Origin: Punica granatum
Lineage: Eukaryota > Streptophyta > Magnoliopsida > Myrtales > Lythraceae
Assembly: GCF_007655135.1 (NCBI RefSeq)
Contig: NC_045130.1
Coordinates: 30,686,605 to 30,750,604 of the forward strand
Direction: 5' to 3'
Length of the DNA stretch: 64,000 nucleotides
A program made the translations under genes and the position numbers. The notes below the pieces were generated by a model. It saw nothing but the letters and a program-made list of their open reading frames with translations. It did not search any database and had not been told where the DNA came from. Shown here in pieces: positions 35,600 through 46,992 of the stretch. The first letter of the stretch is position 1; every line of letters begins with the position of its first letter.

Positions 35600-36225
35600 T
35601 ATTATTTTCTTTATAATTGATAGGAATTCTCTTGTTAAGACCCTATGAATCGATTGAAATCTCAAATTCATACTAGAACTATGATGATTCATCAATACAA
35701 CTTCAAATCAAGTCCAAAGATTTCATGATTAAAAACCATTGGATCCTCACTTATTGAATGAATAGATATAATGACTCAAAATCTAAAAAAAGTTCTATCC
35801 TTTACAATCCAAAAAAGGGGGGAAGTTTTTAAAAAAACAAGAAAATTTTTTTCGATTTAAAACTTCAAACTCTTTAGAAAACTTTTTGGAGTCTAGTCAC
35901 GGGGTCTAATTATTAAGTAGGAATCATACAAAGTAAACCTAAATGCTTTACTTTGTATTAAAAAGTTAAGAATTCGCGATTCTTGTGAATCTAATTTAAT
36001 TCATTGAAATTCTGTCCAATAAAACGAAAGAATTATAAATTTTTAAAATAATAGATACGAATGTTGCAAATGGAGCCATTGGAACACCCATTAAAAGGAA
36101 TACTTCACTTCCCATGAGCTACTTTACGATATTCTGAATTCAATGGTTTTAATAAATCCCCTACAGCAGTTCATCTTGGTCCAGATCTAGAACTACCATC
36201 AACGGCTTGTGTATCCATAAATCCT
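35600..36225 (-). other. NUPT: nuclear copy of chloroplast psbH region
   Basis: Read on the minus strand this contains psbH and the spacer after it (toward petB in plastid genomes), including ATTAGACCCCGTGACTAGAC. I recognise the psbH part with confidence. The leftmost 200 bp are assigned by continuity only, and the plastid boundary on the left is not resolved. Confidence 0.7.
35996..36218 (-). pseudogene. psbH: psbH pseudogene (photosystem II 10-kDa phosphoprotein)
   Basis: The minus-strand frame starts at ATG (36218) with DTQAVDGSSRSGPR, then DLLKPLNSEY, and ends in ISMN before a stop at 35996-35998. This is the chloroplast psbH protein (73 residues in the functional gene). The span of 223 bp against 222 shows a net 1-bp indel. 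There are at least two in-frame stops, one where the family has Arg (CGA to TGA). It is a dead nuclear copy of a plastid gene. Confidence 0.88.
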
Positions 36226-36244
36226 AAAGTTCTTATTTGTGGTT

Positions 36245-37832
36245 GTCAAGGGATATGTAATAGAAAATATGCCCCCTCTCTCTCCTCCCTTTCTCCACTG
36301 CTCTTCCCCCTTCGCTTCTCTCAGGCATTCGCCAGTGACCCTTTACGATCGCCGCCTAGGCAGCTACTCTAGGTCACGGTGGCGGATCCTACGTCCTAGT
36401 TATCCTCCGATCCATTCGAGGGGTCTTGGCATTTCTTTACTTGGCCGCTCTTGCTTAGTTCAGTGGGATCTTGGTCGCGGTTGTGTTTTTCGTCAACCAC
36501 GAGTCTCGCTGGTAGAGAATAACGCTGGTCACTTCCTCTGATTCGGTCGCGAGCCCCGCTAGTGTCCCTTAGATCTTTCCTGCTCTCTGAACCCCGCGAA
36601 GGCGGGCTCAGTCACCCTGATCAAAGCGTAACTGAGCACTGCCTCCGCAACATTAATTGCTGAACTCAGCTTTGGTCCCGGCGGCTGCTTAGCCTCTCTA
36701 GCTACTCTCTGCTGGCACCCAGTGGAGTTGAGGTCTGTCTCCAACATCTTCGCCTATAGACTTGAGGGGGAGACGGTTCTAAATGTGTCCCGGGGTTGCA
36801 GCGGCCCTCCTCTTCCCCCTCCTCCTCCTCTTCGTTTCCAGCGATGCGTAGAGGGGTCCCTCGATGGAGAAGACTTTCGTTCTCCACCGGGATTGCACCT
36901 TCCTCCTCCCCAAGCAGGCTTCTAGAGGAGAACGAAGATGACCTTCAACTCATTGGTCGTCGGTGTCTGTGTCGGTGGAGGCTTCACTGCATGACCAGGC
37001 CAGATATTGCTAGATCAGCCACGCCCCAACTGACCTGATCCCGATAGTCTTTTGCTCGCCCCCAACTGGGCGATCAACCCCTAACCAGCAGCGCTAGCGG
37101 CGCAGCGGCAATATCCTCCATCTCCCAGCTCACCTGACTCTCCCCCATCCTTGATGTTCAAATCCGTGGACACTCGGCTCGCCACTGCGACGGAATCCCT
37201 GCCCTCCACTACAAAGGATCGTATCTCTGGCCGAGTCGATCATACCAACCGCTTCCAAAATCGACCCTTTGTGGCTGTGCCTTTTATTGTTTGATTTGAG
37301 AGGTGTCGCTGGTTTGAATCGATCAACGAAGCTTGGGTGCTTTGATATAATAGTTTAGCTAATTTGATTAGTTTGACTATCGTTGGTTTGAACCGATTAA
37401 GGAATCATTGCTAGATTGGTTTGACTGTCTAGGTATTAGATTGTTTAAAATTAGTTGATTGAACAGGTCTAAGGGTGTGATCAATGAAGGGATTCTGCGA
37501 CGTGTACCAGTCCAAGAATCCTTTTGGCTCTTCTATGTTCCCACAGTAATAGCAGTCTCTATATGGATTGCTCTATGCTCTGATTCTTGGTTTTCACTGG
37601 GGTCTGTAGAGAATTTGGTTACAAGAGGTTGAGAACGAATACAATTGCTATGATTTCTGTGATTGTATCTATGTTTATTTGATGTACTTCAGTCACTTGT
37701 ATCTTTCTGTGCCATTATCTAGGTGGATGTGCTGTAATTTCTGAACTCTATAACATACCCTCTTGGGCATTTCCCCTTATTCTTGTTATTGTCATCAATG
37801 GACATTCATTCATTTGTCAAGAAAAAAAGAAT
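36245..37832 (+). other. Unassigned GC-rich block with a retroposon-like 3' tail
   Basis: The left part is CT/GC-rich with no long conserved frame. The right part ends in TTGTTATTGTCATCAATGGACATTCATTCATTTGTCAAGAAAAAAAG, similar to 3' tails of plant LINE-type retroposons followed by an A run (about 37800-37832). No RT, endonuclease or RNase H motif is seen. A gene-derived retroposon or 5'-truncated element is possible. Confidence 0.3.
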
Positions 37833-39980
37833 TCCTTTATTCGATACGTTAGGCGGAGAGTCAAAGACATGAATTACCGATTGCTCTTGTAGTTTTTGAG
37901 TTGTGAGGTTATCACAAGTTTAAGATTAATTGTGTCAAAGTCCATGTTGTGAAAATTTTATCATTGATGGATCAATTTAGTTAGAACTGAATTAATCAAA
38001 AATCTATTGAATTTTCAGATACAGGGGTACATTTTTAAAAAAAGAGAGTTTTGTTTGCTATCAGTTCTTTTTTCCTTAGAATTGCTTCTCTCTATCTCAG
38101 TTGCATGAATTAGAGAATATTTTTTTAGAATGTTTCTGTGCATAACAATTTCCTGGCATTGGAAGCTAGATGATCATTACGCTCAAATTACTAATGGATA
38201 TATGGCTTGGGGGCTCTCTCCTTGTTCTACTGGGTTCGACGTGTGACGACAAAATGTTTTTATCGTAATTTCGAATAGCTACTATTTTATATTTCACCTT
38301 AAAATTTTCCTATGTAGTATGCCTAGAAGAATCTAATTATTTTGATAATTGTAATCTTCGTTTTCTCGTGCATTTTATCATGTACTAATTTCATGTATTC
38401 CTATATTATGAATGAATTCTTAATGTTCACGAGAAAAAAAATACTAATGTATAAATTTAAAGTTACAGTAAGTAAAAGAAAATATTTAAATAGATTTATA
38501 TTATCAACAAATGTTAACACTTTAAAAAGATTAATTAATAAATAAATTTTTTATTGTTAAGAAAAGTAAGATGCAAACAGCCACCCCAAGGGAGAAAAGG
38601 GGAAGGAGAAAGAGGGAAGTAGTGAGAAAAGAGAGAGAAAGATGGTAGAGGAAAAAATATGGTAATTAATAATGTATATTTATCATCACCAGTGATGAGA
38701 GGAGCATGTAATGCTGTAGAGTAGTAATATTATGTTAAAGAAAATGAAGATACTATTGCAATAGTGCATGTTCTCGCTTGTAAATAGATTACAAGCATAT
38801 TCTTTTAGTCACTTCAAATGTTTTACAAGTAAAACAATAGATAGGGTTGAATAAGGTAAAATATTATTAAAAATTTGAATTTATTTAAAAGACAAAATTA
38901 TCCATCATCTCTTGCCAATAAAGTTCTCTCCCTTCACTTCTATTTACTTTATTAACATATATCAAATAAGTAAAAATTTTCCCTCCCTTCCTTCCATTCC
39001 CCTTACTAAGTATATCAAAATATGTTTAAAATTTATGTCCCTCCAATTCCTTCCTTTTCCTTTCCTTTCCCTCCCGTCCATTCCCATAAGTGAGTGACAC
39101 AAGTGTAAAGAAACCCTAAAATCTTGAAAAATTCAAAATATACCTTTAAAGAAACCCTAAAACTCCTATAAATTTTAAACCATAAAAAATCATAATTTTC
39201 TAGGATTTTAGGGTTATGATTTGGGTTTTAAATTTTTAGGGTCATTTTAGGATTATCTTAGGGACTCAGTGTTTTCTAACTTACGATTAGAAATTTTATA
39301 CTATATCGGTTATATTTTTCATAATGATTTATGTCCATATAGTTTCTATTATATTTAGTAAGAGTGAATTCAATGGAGGTGGAATGTTTATGTGATTAAA
39401 GATAGGGGTAAATTAGGTATTAAAAAAATCAAATATGTTCATTAAATAAGCAACTCCATCAAATATTATAACTAAATAATTGTTTTTCTGGGTGTGCAAC
39501 TAATGATTAATTAAATTATGCGATAGGATAGAAAAATCCAAAAAATGATGACATTTGAAAAGGTAATTTCATAAATTTAACACTTCCTCTTCCATCACAG
39601 AGAACTCCTTTCACAGTTCACAATTGAATCAGAGACTTCCTACAAGAAGCCCACCATTTGAATTCAAATTCTCCAGAAACCCCTTGCTTGAAGGCTAGTG
39701 AAAGTGCAGAGGCAAATGCTTAAACCCTTCAGTCCATTGGTTTATAGCTCAACTATCTGGTTAGCCTAAGGGTCCTAATCATCAACCTAGATACAATACG
39801 CTCTGGAGTAGATTCCGGAGCCTTACAACAAAGGGATATCAATGGTAAGCCATCCTTAATTTTTAAATTATAGAAGTAAGCTTTTAGTCTTCAGATAAAA
39901 ATGAAATTTTGCCAAGTAATTCGAGAAATGATATGGATGATATAATATTAATGTTTTTTTATATCACATTACTTGTAAAA
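37833..39980. other. AT-rich intergenic DNA
   Basis: I see no gene or TE protein. It includes a purine-rich tract (about 38580-38650) and short repeats of AAACCCTAAAA near 39110-39170. Confidence 0.4.
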
Positions 39981-40602
39981 AATGAGATTTACCACCTGCA
40001 GTCTTTGCCCGAGATGCTTAACAGAAGAGGAGACTGTGCTACTCACGCTAAGGGACGGACACCAGCGATATGTGCCTATCCCCCGTTTCCCAAGTTTTCC
40101 GACATCTCTTCTTCTCCTTCCCCTCTCGGATTGGTTCATCTTTAACATTTCAAAAGAGGCTCTAAGGCTGCTCCTTTCTGCTGGGCTAGTGCTTTTTAGG
40201 GGTGGGATGCTGGTTGCTTTGGTCGTGGCGAAATAAGGGGGTTTTTTACATGAATTTCTCTAGACTGACTGATGAGGGCTCGGTTATTCTTAGTACCGCT
40301 GCCTCTTTCATCCGTTCTTGGTCTAGCTATGACTTGCTTGCCAGTGGGGGGACGACTTGGAAACTGATGGGATGGTTATCCCCTCCCACGGGTTGGATAA
40401 AAATAAACACCGACGGTACCTCTAAAGGCAATCTTGGGCGTGTTGGAGCTAATGGGGTTGTTAGGGACGAGCAGGGCAGCTGGCTCTCAGGGTTTGCTCA
40501 GTGTATCGGGTGGTCCATAGCTCTAGTTGCGGAATTATGGGGAATTTTTACCGGCCTACATCATGTTTGGTTCTTGAGCTATGGCAAGGTGATTCTCGAG
40601 TA
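39981..40602 (+). pseudogene. LINE zinc-knuckle and RNase H domain, first part
   Basis: The first frame gives a zf-RVT-like segment (CSLCPRCLTEEETVLLTLRD, about 39994-40055), the Cys-rich part at the end of plant L1-type ORF2. After a frame change an RNase H fold follows (about 40385-40602): GWIKINTDGTSKGNLG with the first catalytic Asp and VAELWGIFTGL with the catalytic Glu. The frame is cut at the codon for Glu in VILE by a Copia element and continues at 45453. The 5' part of ORF2 is absent. Confidence 0.85.
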
Positions 40603-40732
40603 TTAAAATATATTTTGATATTTCAAAAATATTCTTGCCGTGTATAGTTCACTGTGTATTAGGACACCGTTATTGTATCTTTCTTAACTATATATACTGA
40701 CCCTCATTGAGTCACGGCCAATATTATTCACA
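40603..40732 (+). repeat. 5' LTR of Copia element 1
   Basis: Starts TATTAAAATATATTTTG (decayed TG start; two bases fewer than the 3' LTR) and ends ATTATTCACA. Contains CTATATATACTGA as a TATA-like region. Confidence 0.85.
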
Positions 40733-40744
40733 TAATATCAGAGC
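40733..40744 (+). promoter_or_regulatory. Primer-binding site of Copia element 1
   Basis: TAATATCAGAGC, two G-to-A changes away from TGGTATCAGAGC (initiator Met tRNA), directly after the LTR. Confidence 0.75.
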
Positions 40745-40979
40745 CTAGGGTTCTTCTTTTCTTCCCCTAGCCGCACCCACCCTACTACCGTGGCCTCTGT
40801 AGCCTCACTTCAATCTTATCCCAGTCTCAATCACGTCTCATGACACAGACAACTCAAGCAACACTGTTGACCCACCTGTTCCTCCTTCGTTTACACTAGC
40901 CATTGTTTTTTCCCTCAATCACAACACCTCTATTTTTCCGATCCCCTCCAACTCACTTTCTGGCTCCATTACAGCAGCA

Positions 40980-41960
40980 AACATCACAAATCTCGTTTAC
41001 ATTGAACTCAACAATTCAAACTATATTGTCTGGAAAACACTCCTCTCCACCTTCTTGTAATCTCATGATCTCTTCGGCTTTGTTGATGGCAGTCAGCCAT
41101 GCCCAGAACCGACAGACCTGAAGCATCCAACATGGTGTAGGTTGGACCAGAACATCCGCTCCTAGCTTTTCACCACGCTCTCTGAATCACTGCTAGAGGA
41201 AGTCCATGATCGGGGCACGGTAAAGCAAATATGGGATGGTCTCTACAACCGTTTCGTTGAACGATCCCAGGTCATGTATCAAGATATCAAGGTAGAACTA
41301 ACTCGCATGAAACTAGATGATCAAGGGGTCAAGAAGTATCTACACAACTACAAACTCCTCATTGATCAACTGAAGGAGATCAGCAAGCCCATCGATGATG
41401 AGGATCTCATTACCTTTGCTATAGCTAGCCTTCCTCGTGAATACGAGTCTTTTATCATTGCTAATGCCAATGATCCTAGCCCCATATCATTCGATGTTTT
41501 TCGTAACAAATTGTTATTTTCATGGAAGTAGGGTTTCAGAAGTTTTATCATGCTCCTTCTCCAGTGGCCAACACAGCCCTTCAAGTATCCATACAACCTA
41601 GGGGACGGAGTAGAGGTCGTGGACAGCAAAATAGTGGCAATCATGGCGAAAAATCGAACCGAAGGGGTGGTAAAGGTAGTGGTTGATTCAATGGCAGCGG
41701 TTCTGGGCATGGACACTCCTATGGCCGAGGCAATGCCGGTCGTGGCTTCAATATTGGTGCTTGTGGAGGTCCTGTTGTAATTGTTTGTGGCCGTGGACAA
41801 TCGAGCCAACTCCCACACTTAGTAAGGTCTTCAAGTAACTTTCCTTCAGTCAATGATGGGATACTAGGACATGCTCCTGCTGCCGTGGTCTGTCAACTAC
41901 GTAATACTGTTGGACATACTGCCTTCCAATGTCTTGATTACTATAACTAACATCGGTCTC
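40980..41960 (+). pseudogene. Copia element 1 gag
   Basis: Gag core is recognisable: YIVWKTLLSTFL, then WDGLYNRFVERSQVMYQDIK and LPREYESFI (about 41010-41470), then a Gly/Arg-rich tail. The zinc knuckle CQLRNTVGHTAFQC (about 41887-41930) has lost its second Cys (Arg instead), so it would not bind zinc normally. In-frame stops lie at the expected Gln or Trp of FL-stop-SHDLF and IRS-stop-LFTT. Confidence 0.82.
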
Positions 41961-41999
41961 ATGCCTATCCTAAGTCTTTCACTTCCATGAGCTAAATGC

Positions 42000-43270
42000 T
42001 GCACCGTCACCGGATGCTTACTTGGACTCTGGTGCTTCTTCCCACATGGTCCATAATGAAGGTATACTTGAAAATCTTACCCTATACTCTGGTTCCTCAT
42101 CTATTGTTACTGCCAGTGGATTTATTTTGCCTATATGCAATGTGGGTTCCGTGACCATTCTAATAAGTTCCAGACCCCTACATTTACTAAATGTGCTTCA
42201 TGTTCCTAATCTTAATTATAATCTTGTATCCCTTCATAGATTATGTCAAGATAACGATTGCAATGTGATACTAACTAATTGTTGTTTCTCATTAAATGAC
42301 AATCTCTCGGAGAGAATTCTCTTCAGTTGCCCCACTAAAGGGTCTCTCTATGTTGTCCCTCTATCATGGCCGCGGGCTCTCCATGCTACCATACAACCTT
42401 CCGTGATCTGGCACTGGTGTCTCAAGCACACAAATAAGTCAGTTTCGGAAGTCCTCAAGTCTAGGCAATTAATTCCAATGCTTTCCTTCAATAAAGATTC
42501 TTGTGATTCTTGTTATTTGGGTAAAATTTCCCAGTTTCCTTTTTCTCCTGTGGATCATGTTGCAAAATTTCCTTTGAAAATAATTCATGCGGATGTTTGG
42601 CACTCTCTAATTATGTCTCATTTGGGATTCAAATATTATGTTATCTTTATTGATGATTTATCTAGATTTACTTGGCTATTTCCATTAAAGTTTAAATCGG
42701 AAGTTTTTGATAATTTTCAAATTTTTAAAACACAAATGGAGAGTTTACTTGATATTAAACTCAAAATCTTTCAATGTGATGGTGACTTAAAATTTAACAA
42801 CTCAAAATCTTGAGAATTTTTTAATAAGTCGGGCATTACTTTTCGCATGTCATATCCACACATTTCGTAACAAAATGATGTAGTAGAGAGAAAGTATCGT
42901 CATATTCTTGATATGGTCTGAACGTTTCTCATTCAAAATAATCTCCCACAACGATTTTGGGTCGATGCCCCACTTACAACAGTCTTTACAATAAATAGAC
43001 CCCCTTTCCCAGTTTTACAAATTTTTTCTCCATTTGAAAAATTGTTTGGCAAAACATCGGATTATGGATTTCTACGATTTGGATGTACTTGCTATCCTAA
43101 TCTAACGCCTTATGCTTCACACAAGCTTGAGGCCCGATCTAAACTTTGTGTATTCATAGGTTATGCAAGCGAAAACAAAGGCTATTGATGTCTTGATATC
43201 CATAAAATCTTGTTTATGTTTATCGACACGTTCGGTTTAATGAGTCATATTTTTCCATTTGCTAAATCTA
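42000..43270 (+). pseudogene. Copia element 1 protease and integrase
   Basis: Protease motif YLDSGASSHMV (about 42019-42051) opens a long frame to 42813. The integrase zinc motif is HWC...H...CDSC (42410-42515). The catalytic core is seen as IHADVW (first Asp), FQCDGDLKF (second Asp) and VVERKYRHILD (Glu, about 42880-42915), the D-D-E triad. Stops occur after FNNSKS, in HIS-stop-QND and before TFLIQNN, so it is inactive. Confidence 0.88.
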
Positions 43271-43384
43271 CTGTTGTTGGGACTCCCGAAACTCCTGTTC
43301 TCAGCCCAATGTCACTATAGGCCCATTCTCGGAAAATCCCAGCCCGTCATAAAAAACAGTCAGCTCTGGGCAGCTTGGCCCATC

Positions 43385-43597
43385 CAGTTCAATTGAAAGC
43401 CTGCTTCGCTCCTCAGGCGTTCTGTACAATCCGCCGCCCAGCCCAAGCCCAGCTCGCACCTCAACTAGTCCATAGCCCGTGTCCCTGCCCAATTCAATTG
43501 ATAGCCTGCCTCGCTCTTCAGGCGCTCTGTCCAGTCCACCACCTAGCCTAAGCCCAGTCCGTACCTCAACCTGTCCACGGCCCGTATCCTTGCCCAC
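43385..43597 (+). repeat. 105-bp in-frame tandem duplication in Copia pol linker
   Basis: Two adjacent units share CAATTGA-AGCCTGC, CTCAGGCG-TCTGT-CA and GCACCTCAACTAGTCC/GTACCTCAACCTGTCC in the same order with a period near 105 bp, or 35 codons. They encode a Ser/Pro-rich spacer between integrase and RT. The copies have diverged by about a tenth. Confidence 0.7.
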
Positions 43598-43739
43598 CCT
43601 AGCAGATTCCCCTCAGCCTGGTTCAGCCCTACCTTCCAGCTCCACCACCAAAGAGCCCGTCTAGCCAAGATCCAAAATTAACATCCCATGATCGCACGTG
43701 GAAAATCGAGAATCGTAAAATCAAATTCCAAATTCTCTC

Positions 43740-45296
43740 TTCTAGCCATGTCCCATACTACGGTCACAGAACCTACATGTTTCTCGCAAGCCATTAAAGA
43801 TCCGAATTGGCGAAATGCAATGGCGGAAGAGTTTAATGCTCTTCTTCAAATGGAACATAGAGTCTGGTACCTCCGCCTCTTCGGGCCAATGTGGTTGGAA
43901 GCACCTGGAAGTTTCAAAACAAGTATCGAGTTAATGGAAGTATCGATCGATACAAGGCTCATCTAGTTGCACAAGGATTTCGCCAACAACCAGCATCGAT
44001 TATCATAAGACCTTTAGACCTGTGGTAAAACCATTTACCATTCGCTTAGTCCTTTCTATTGCTCATTTCTCCTCTTGGGATATTCGTCAGTTAGATGTCA
44101 AAAATGCATTCTTACATGGTCACTTGTAGGAGGAAGTTTACATGCGTCAACCTCCTGGCTTCATTCACCCTTTATTCCCTAACCATATTTGTCGTCTTCA
44201 TAAATCTTTGTATTGTCATAAACAAGCTCCCAGAGCGCGGTTTACTCAATTTAGCTCTTTTCTTCACCCTCTTCAATTTGTTTATAGTCCTGTTGACTCC
44301 TCACTATTTATCTACCGCAATGCTCAACATGCCATCTTGTTACTGCTCTATTTTGATGATATTATCCTTACTGGCAGCTCCTATTCCCTTGTAGATTGAC
44401 TCATTTAAATTCTCTCCGACAAATTTGCAATGAAGGATCTAGGTCCCTTACATTTCTTTCTCGGAGTACAAGTCCAACGTTCACTGATAACCTCTTTCTT
44501 TGCCAGCAAAATACATCTCAGTTGTCTTGGCTAGGTTTGGACTTGCAAACTCGGCTATAGTTAAGACACCATTACCATCATGTAAGTAGTAATCTATCAT
44601 TGACTGATGGCGAGTTATTGGGTGACCCTGCTGAATATAAGAGTGTGGTTGGTGCTCTACAGCATATAATAATTACTAGACTTGACATTTGCTTTCCTGT
44701 CAATTTGGCTAGCCAGTCTATGCATGCACTAAGGACAATCCACTTGCAGGCTGCGAAGAGGATTCTACGTTATCTTTGAGGAACAATCTCCCATGGACTT
44801 ACTATACGCAAGTCTTCTAATCTCCAGATTACAGCCTATACGGATGACGATTGGGCTGGCTGCCCGGACACCATACTATCGACAACAAGCTATGCTGTAT
44901 TTGTTGGACCAAATCTCGTCTCTTGGCGCTCCAAGAAACAACCTACAATATCTAAGAGTTCAACGGAGGCTAAATATCGTGCCTTAGCTTATGCTGTAGC
45001 ATAGACGCTCTGGCTTCGTCAACTTATTTAGGACATTAGTCGTCACTCTTCGAGTCCCATCATTGCATGTTGTGACAACATAAGTGCTACTTACCTTGCA
45101 ACCAACCCAATTCAGCATCAGCGCTCCAAGCATATAGCAGTGGATTATCACTTTATGCGTGATCGGCTTCAACGTGGGGATCTTCTTGTACACTATGTAC
45201 CGACGTCTAGTCAGTTGGCTGACATCCTCATGAAAAACTTGTTGGTGTCCCTATTCCAATCTCATTGTCGTAATCTGTCTGTATTTACGCCCTCAA
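43740..45296 (+). pseudogene. Copia element 1 reverse transcriptase and RNase H
   Basis: RT begins around KDPNWRNAMAEEFNAL (about 43797-43850) and continues through frameshifts to QPPGFIHP and the catalytic YFDDIILTG (about 44348-44375; YVDD is usual in Copia). RNase H blocks follow: TDDDWAG and SKKQPTISKSSTEAKYRAL (about 44830-44995), then the SKHIAVDYHF motif at 45128-45160. Multiple frameshifts and stops; the element cannot make its own polymerase. Confidence 0.85.
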
Positions 45297-45300
45297 TAGA

Positions 45301-45309
45301 TTGAGAGGG
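45301..45309 (+). promoter_or_regulatory. Polypurine tract of Copia element 1
   Basis: TTGAGAGGG immediately before the 3' LTR, the expected plus-strand primer. Confidence 0.65.
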
Positions 45310-45452
45310 TGCATTAGAATATATTTCGGTATCTCGAAAATATTCTTGTCTTGTATAGCTCACTATGTATCGGGACACCTTTGTTGTATATTTCTTAACT
45401 ATATATATGAGATATACCAACCCTAATTGGGCCACGGCCAATATTATTCACA
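45310..45452 (+). repeat. 3' LTR of Copia element 1
   Basis: Starts TGCATTAGAATATATTTC and ends ATTATTCACA. Partner of 40603-40732. Confidence 0.88.
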
Positions 45453-45840
45453 TCGACTTAGATTCTACTGTTGTCCGAAGCTTCATTACAAGCACATCTC
45501 CTGGTGCTCCTCACATGGCATCGCTTGTCAGAGCCATTAGGGGACTCCTGAAGAGAGATTGGACAGTCGAGATACGCCAGTCTTGCCGTGAAGGGAACCG
45601 TTGTGAGGACTGGATGACGAATTGGTCTCTCTTGCTACCAATTGGCTCCTCCTCCTCCTCCTCCTCCTCCTCCCCCTTCTTCCTGGTGATGTAGTTGGGG
45701 CTGGCATACCTCATTTATGTTCTTCTCTTCAGATTATTTCCTGTATTACAAGGCTAGCTGCACGTTTTCAGAGATGCGATTGTTGATTTACTCGTGTTAA
45801 TGGGACTGCTTCTTAGTTTATTTATTTATTTTTTTTTCAA
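45453..45840 (+). pseudogene. LINE RNase H, second part and 3' tail
   Basis: Continues the RNase H interrupted at 40602: LDSTVVRSF with the third catalytic Asp, then LLKRDWTVEIRQSCREGN and DWMTNW (about 45540-45625), the R-E-x-N...D motif. Stop at about 45692, preceded by a TCC microsatellite encoding a Ser run. A T-rich segment around 45820-45840 may mark the 3' end; the poly(A) tail is not clear. Confidence 0.82.
45648..45674. repeat. (CTC)n microsatellite
   Basis: Nine or so CTC units inside the LINE tail, encoding Ser codons in the RNase H frame. Confidence 0.9.
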
Positions 45841-46635
45841 ATATAGCGTTAACTAGGTTCGTGGTTCATAAATGGAGACGAAAACCGAAACCCCATGATG
45901 AATTTGTAGCAGCCTCACAATTAAAATATTCTCATTTCAAAATTTGAAGATTCATATTTTAGAAATGCGTTGTCGAAATATCTTGAGAAATGGAAGTATA
46001 TGTTGATTTGGAAAGTTCAACATTTCATCGATATTTCTCCTTTTAATTCAGTTATATGCACCACTGGAGCAATCCCTCGATCATTTATAAGGAATTCCAT
46101 AAAAACAGTTCAACAAGAAATGACTTAGTCATGATTGGGACCATGAATTTAGCACGATAAAAATTTACACCTATTCTATTTGCTATTGTATTCGGTTTGA
46201 ATTTCAACCAAAAAAAAAAATATCCAGTTTAGTGAAATAAAACATCTTCCTCATCCCATATTTAGAAAGCGCAGAGGTCCACCAATTCAGTGTTACAAGC
46301 GTATAAGACCATTTTAATTTACTATTAATATTCACTTTTCATGCAATTTAAAGTTAGTTAAATTGAGAAAGGGGATTTGGTATATACCAATATTATCTTT
46401 TATTTTGGGATCAAGATATGTTGGGTTTAATTCTCATAAGTAAGATTTCTTATATCCTTTTAATTTTTTACATTCTCCTCGTTTCGTGGGTGTCTTTTGT
46501 AACAGGGAAGGGAAAAAAATGGTGAATAAAATTTTATGAAATTTTATCTCCGATTACTCCCAGGGAGTTAGTTGCTGCATGGTTAATTTCTTTGACCTCT
46601 CTATACTTACTGTGGGTTAAGTTGGATTCTAATTA
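45841..46635. other. Intergenic DNA
   Basis: No gene or element recognised. Confidence 0.4.
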
Positions 46636-46992
46636 GGGTTAATAGCGCCATATAGCCTAACGTTTGAAGGAATTTTTAGTTCTAGCCCAAACTTAATTTT
46701 TTACCTGAGATATCCCAACGTTGACGTGTTGGTTTCAAATCTATCCGGACGCTAACTTTTTGTCCAAAATTGACTGAATTGCACACGTGGCACGTTAATT
46801 TTACATCTATCCAGACACTTGTTACAAAATTAACGTGCCACGTGTGCAATTCCGTCAATTTTAGACGGAAAGTTAGCTTCGGGATAGATTTGAAACCAAC
46901 ACGTCAATGTTAGGATATCTCAGGTAAAAAATCAAGTTTGGGCTACAACTAAGAATTCTTTTAAACGGTAGGTTATATGGCGCTATTATCCC
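46636..46992. mobile_element. Foldback MITE, nearly complete palindrome
   Basis: Ends GGGTTAATAGCGCCATATAG and its complement. The arms of about 165 bases are almost fully complementary, with conserved blocks TCAAATCTATCC, AAATTGACTGAATTGCACACG and CACGTGGCACGTTAATTTTA. The flanks TTCTAATTA and TTCAATTAA are similar with one shifted base, a plausible 9-bp Mutator-type duplication. No coding. Confidence 0.78.

Larger units (their letters stand above)
35489..36244. repeat. 19-bp direct repeat bracketing the chloroplast insertion
   Basis: AAAGTTCTTATTTGTGGTT occurs at 35489-35507 and again, identical, at 36226-36244, on either side of the plastid-derived DNA. It looks like a duplication made when the insertion was repaired. 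Confidence 0.8.
40603..45452 (+). mobile_element. Ty1/copia retrotransposon inserted in a LINE
   Basis: LTRs 40603-40732 (130 bp) and 45310-45452 (143 bp) are similar and end ATTATTCACA. The flanks TCGAG (40598-40602) and TCGAC (45453-45457) are a 5-bp target duplication with one mismatch. Primer-binding site, gag, protease, integrase, RT, RNase H and polypurine tract are all present in Copia order, but with many stops and shifts. Length is about 4.85 kb. LTR divergence (roughly fifteen substitutions by eye) indicates an old insertion. Confidence 0.92.

Noticed and set aside
40202..40606. 134-residue open frame as a possible host RNase H gene
   Set aside because: It is the LINE RNase H domain, cut off by the Copia LTR and continued at 45453.
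45365..45694. 109-residue open frame as a separate gene
   Set aside because: Begins in the Copia LTR and runs into LINE RNase H; composite of two TEs.
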